From Actinomycetota bacterium (lineage in GTDB: Bacteria; Actinomycetota; Actinomycetes; Nanopelagicales; Nanopelagicaceae): DNA of 64,000 bases. Position numbers and translations under genes: made by a program. This document shows, in pieces, positions 62,391 to 64,000 of the stretch. Positions within the stretch are counted from its first letter, which is position 1. Every line of letters begins with the position of its first letter. The DNA lies in NCBI GenBank assembly GCA_016870975.1, contig VGAE01000005.1:1-64000 (forward strand), written 5' to 3'. Below the pieces are notes generated by a model that was not told the origin of the DNA, did no database searches, and saw nothing but the letters and a program-made list of their open reading frames with translations.

Positions 62391-64000
62391 GTGTCTCAAC
62401 ATGCGATCTGGACTTCCTTTCGGTCACTAACATCTGATGAGTCTGTAAAGAACCAGCGACTCAAGTCGGGAACAATCTATCGAATTGCCAGGTACGCGAC
62501 TCCTTATCGCATCTCACTTATTTTTTTTCTAGCCACTGTAATGGTTGATGCAGTCCTTGTCGTAACCTCACCGTTACTACTAAAAAGATTAATCGACCAA
62601 GGTGTCATCCCGAGCAATTCAGAAGTGGTAACTCAGATGGCTCTTTTGGTTGGCCTTGTTGCGCTCGCGGATGCAGTCTTCAGCCTCATCGGCAGATGGT
62701 TCTCATCAAGGATTGGTGAAGGTCTGATCTTTGATCTTCGTACCGAAGTCTTCGGGCATGTCCAGAGACAGCCACTCGCATTCTTCACGCGCACGCAGAC
62801 AGGTTCACTTATCTCAAGGTTGAACTCAGATGTCATCGGAGCTCAACAAGCTTTCACCAGCACACTCTCCGGACTTTTGAGCAACACCCTCACATTGATT
62901 TTAGTCATCGGAGCCATGCTCACACTTTCTTGGCAGATAACGTTGCTCTCCTTGATTTTGCTACCAATTTTCTTAATTCCAACCAAATGGGTAGGTCGCC
63001 GTCTAGCGAATCTGACGCGCGAGTCCTTTGGATTGAACGCTGAAATGTCAACCACAATGACGGAACGCTTTAATGTTTCGGGAGCACTCTTGGTTGCGTT
63101 ATATGGAAATCTAGATTCAGAGCGTAAAGCCTTCTCAACTAGGGCGAGAAAAGTCGCAGACATCGGCATATCAATCGCACTTCTTCAAAGATTCTTTTTC
63201 GTCGCCCTTACCTCGATTGCTGCAATTGCAACCGCATTGGCTTATGGCGTCGGCGGCTGGCTGACAATCAATAAGGAAATTACCCTCGGAACCTTACTTG
63301 CAATAGCGACTCTTTTGGTTCGACTTTATGGACCATTAACAGCGCTATCTAATGTTCGAGTCGACGTCATGACCGCCCTTGTTTCGTTTGAGAGAGTTTT
63401 TGAAGTACTTGATTTGCAGCCGATGGTCAAGGAGAAATCAGATGCGAAGGAATTGCCATACGGTGATTTGGATGTCTCCTTTGAAGATGTTCGATTCTCA
63501 TATCCGAGAGCAGAAGAAATCTCGCTCGCATCACTGGAAGGGACTGCAAAACCAGAAGTTGTCGATTCGGGTGAAATACTCAAGGGCATTTCATTTCTCT
63601 GTAAACCAGGCACTTTGACAGCCCTTGTTGGGCTATCCGGCTCTGGCAAGACAACGATAGCGAGCCTAATACCACGGCTTTACGATGTTACTGCAGGCTC
63701 AATCAAGATTAATTCATTAGATGTTCGTAATTTGAAATTAGCTAACCTCAGATCAGCCATCGGCGTAGTAACACAAGACGCACATATGTTCCATCAATCA
63801 ATTGCAGATAATCTTCGATACTCAAAACCTGATGCAACTGAAAGCGAGATGCAACGGGCCTGCGAAGCTGCTGCAATTTGGGATTTCATATCGTCGCTTA
63901 CAAATGGTTTTGAGACGATTGTTGGAGATCGAGGCCACCGACTTTCCGGAGGAGAGAAACAGCGGTTAGCGATTGCTCGCCTTCTTTTGAAAGAGCCGAG
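62391..64000 (+). CDS. ABC exporter, fused permease-ATPase (3' end beyond window)
   Basis: A half-transporter of the ABCB/MsbA type, cut by the window edge after about 536 residues. The N-terminal permease has about six spans, starting near residue 44 (LIFFLATVMVDAVLVV). An ATPase domain follows, with Walker A LVGLSGSGKTT (near 63628-63660), a Q-loop (VVTQDAHMFHQS) and the signature LSGGEKQRLAIARLLL near the edge. The region just before Walker A has an insertion-like segment (AEEISLASLEGTAKPEVVDS). The substrate cannot be predicted; multidrug or lipid export is typical for the family. The start is GTG 62391. Confidence 0.9.
   Translation, partial: MSQHAIWTSFRSLTSDESVKNQRLKSGTIYRIARYATPYRISLIFFLATVMVDAVLVVTSPLLLKRLIDQGVIPSNSEVVTQMALLVGLVALADAVFSLIGRWFSSRIGEGLIFDLRTEVFGHVQRQPLAFFTRTQTGSLISRLNSDVIGAQQAFTSTLSGLLSNTLTLILVIGAMLTLSWQITLLSLILLPIFLIPTKWVGRRLANLTRESFGLNAEMSTTMTERFNVSGALLVALYGNLDSERKAFSTRARKVADIGISIALLQRFFFVALTSIAAIATALAYGVGGWLTINKEITLGTLLAIATLLVRLYGPLTALSNVRVDVMTALVSFERVFEVLDLQPMVKEKSDAKELPYGDLDVSFEDVRFSYPRAEEISLASLEGTAKPEVVDSGEILKGISFLCKPGTLTALVGLSGSGKTTIASLIPRLYDVTAGSIKINSLDVRNLKLANLRSAIGVVTQDAHMFHQSIADNLRYSKPDATESEMQRACEAAAIWDFISSLTNGFETIVGDRGHRLSGGEKQRLAIARLLLKEP

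Overview
The window is a continuous, gene-dense stretch of an actinobacterial chromosome. Lineage markers are RbpA, WhiA, SepF, a DUF3040 protein, an ANTAR response regulator of the PdtaR type, a dcw cluster without ftsA, and a SufR-SufBDCSU-SufT cluster. Base composition looks low for the phylum (mid-40s percent GC by eye, not computed). Genes mostly overlap by 1-11 nt or sit a few bases apart, and TTG and GTG starts are common. No stretch longer than 300 bases lacks a gene, and I see no insertion sequence, prophage, CRISPR array or rRNA. Together this suggests a streamlined low-GC actinobacterium, possibly a freshwater acI/Nanopelagicales-type organism; the lineage is inference.

Layout: 1-1.75 kb holds dinB and a DUF3040 gene, closed by the only strong intrinsic terminator in the window. 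1.78-18.5 kb is the division and cell-wall (dcw) cluster: MraZ operator array, mraZ, an mraW-type structured RNA, rsmH, ftsL, ftsI, murE, murF, mraY, murD, ftsW, murG, murC, ftsQ, ftsZ, pgeF, a yggS-type gene, sepF, yggT. 18.5-21.9 kb is a minus-strand ileS under a translational T-box riboswitch; it lies where I would expect divIVA and a co-oriented ileS. 21.9-31.5 kb holds traR/dksA, lspA, rluD, dnaE, a DsbA-like gene, lgt, a VIT1/CCC1 transporter and pyk. 31.5-44.2 kb holds a short-armed tRNA with anticodon CAA, pdtaR, a minus-strand thioesterase, polA, rpsA, coaE, uvrB, uvrA and uvrC. 44.2-50.5 kb holds rapZ, a shortened yvcK, whiA, gap, pgk, tpiA, secG and rbpA. 50.5-56.0 kb is a minus-strand unit ctaA-tkt-tal-pgi. 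56.1-62.4 kb is the suf operon, followed by the start of an ABC exporter that runs off the window.

Functional picture: the genes are almost all core housekeeping. They cover peptidoglycan precursor synthesis (meso-diaminopimelate type, from the DNPR motif of MurE), septum assembly (FtsZ, SepF, FtsQ, FtsL, FtsW, FtsI), lower glycolysis, the non-oxidative pentose phosphate branch, nucleotide excision repair, lipoprotein maturation (Lgt, LspA) and Fe-S cluster assembly.

No wholly new multi-gene system is evident. The noteworthy points are an internally deleted YvcK/CofD-family gene, an IleS with a GTHH signature in an inverted position, a class-I-shaped tRNA with a leucine anticodon, a CTG start for lspA, a SufR operator on its own start codon, a five-unit MraZ box, and TANNNT boxes placed exactly 6 nt before start codons, which predict leaderless transcripts.
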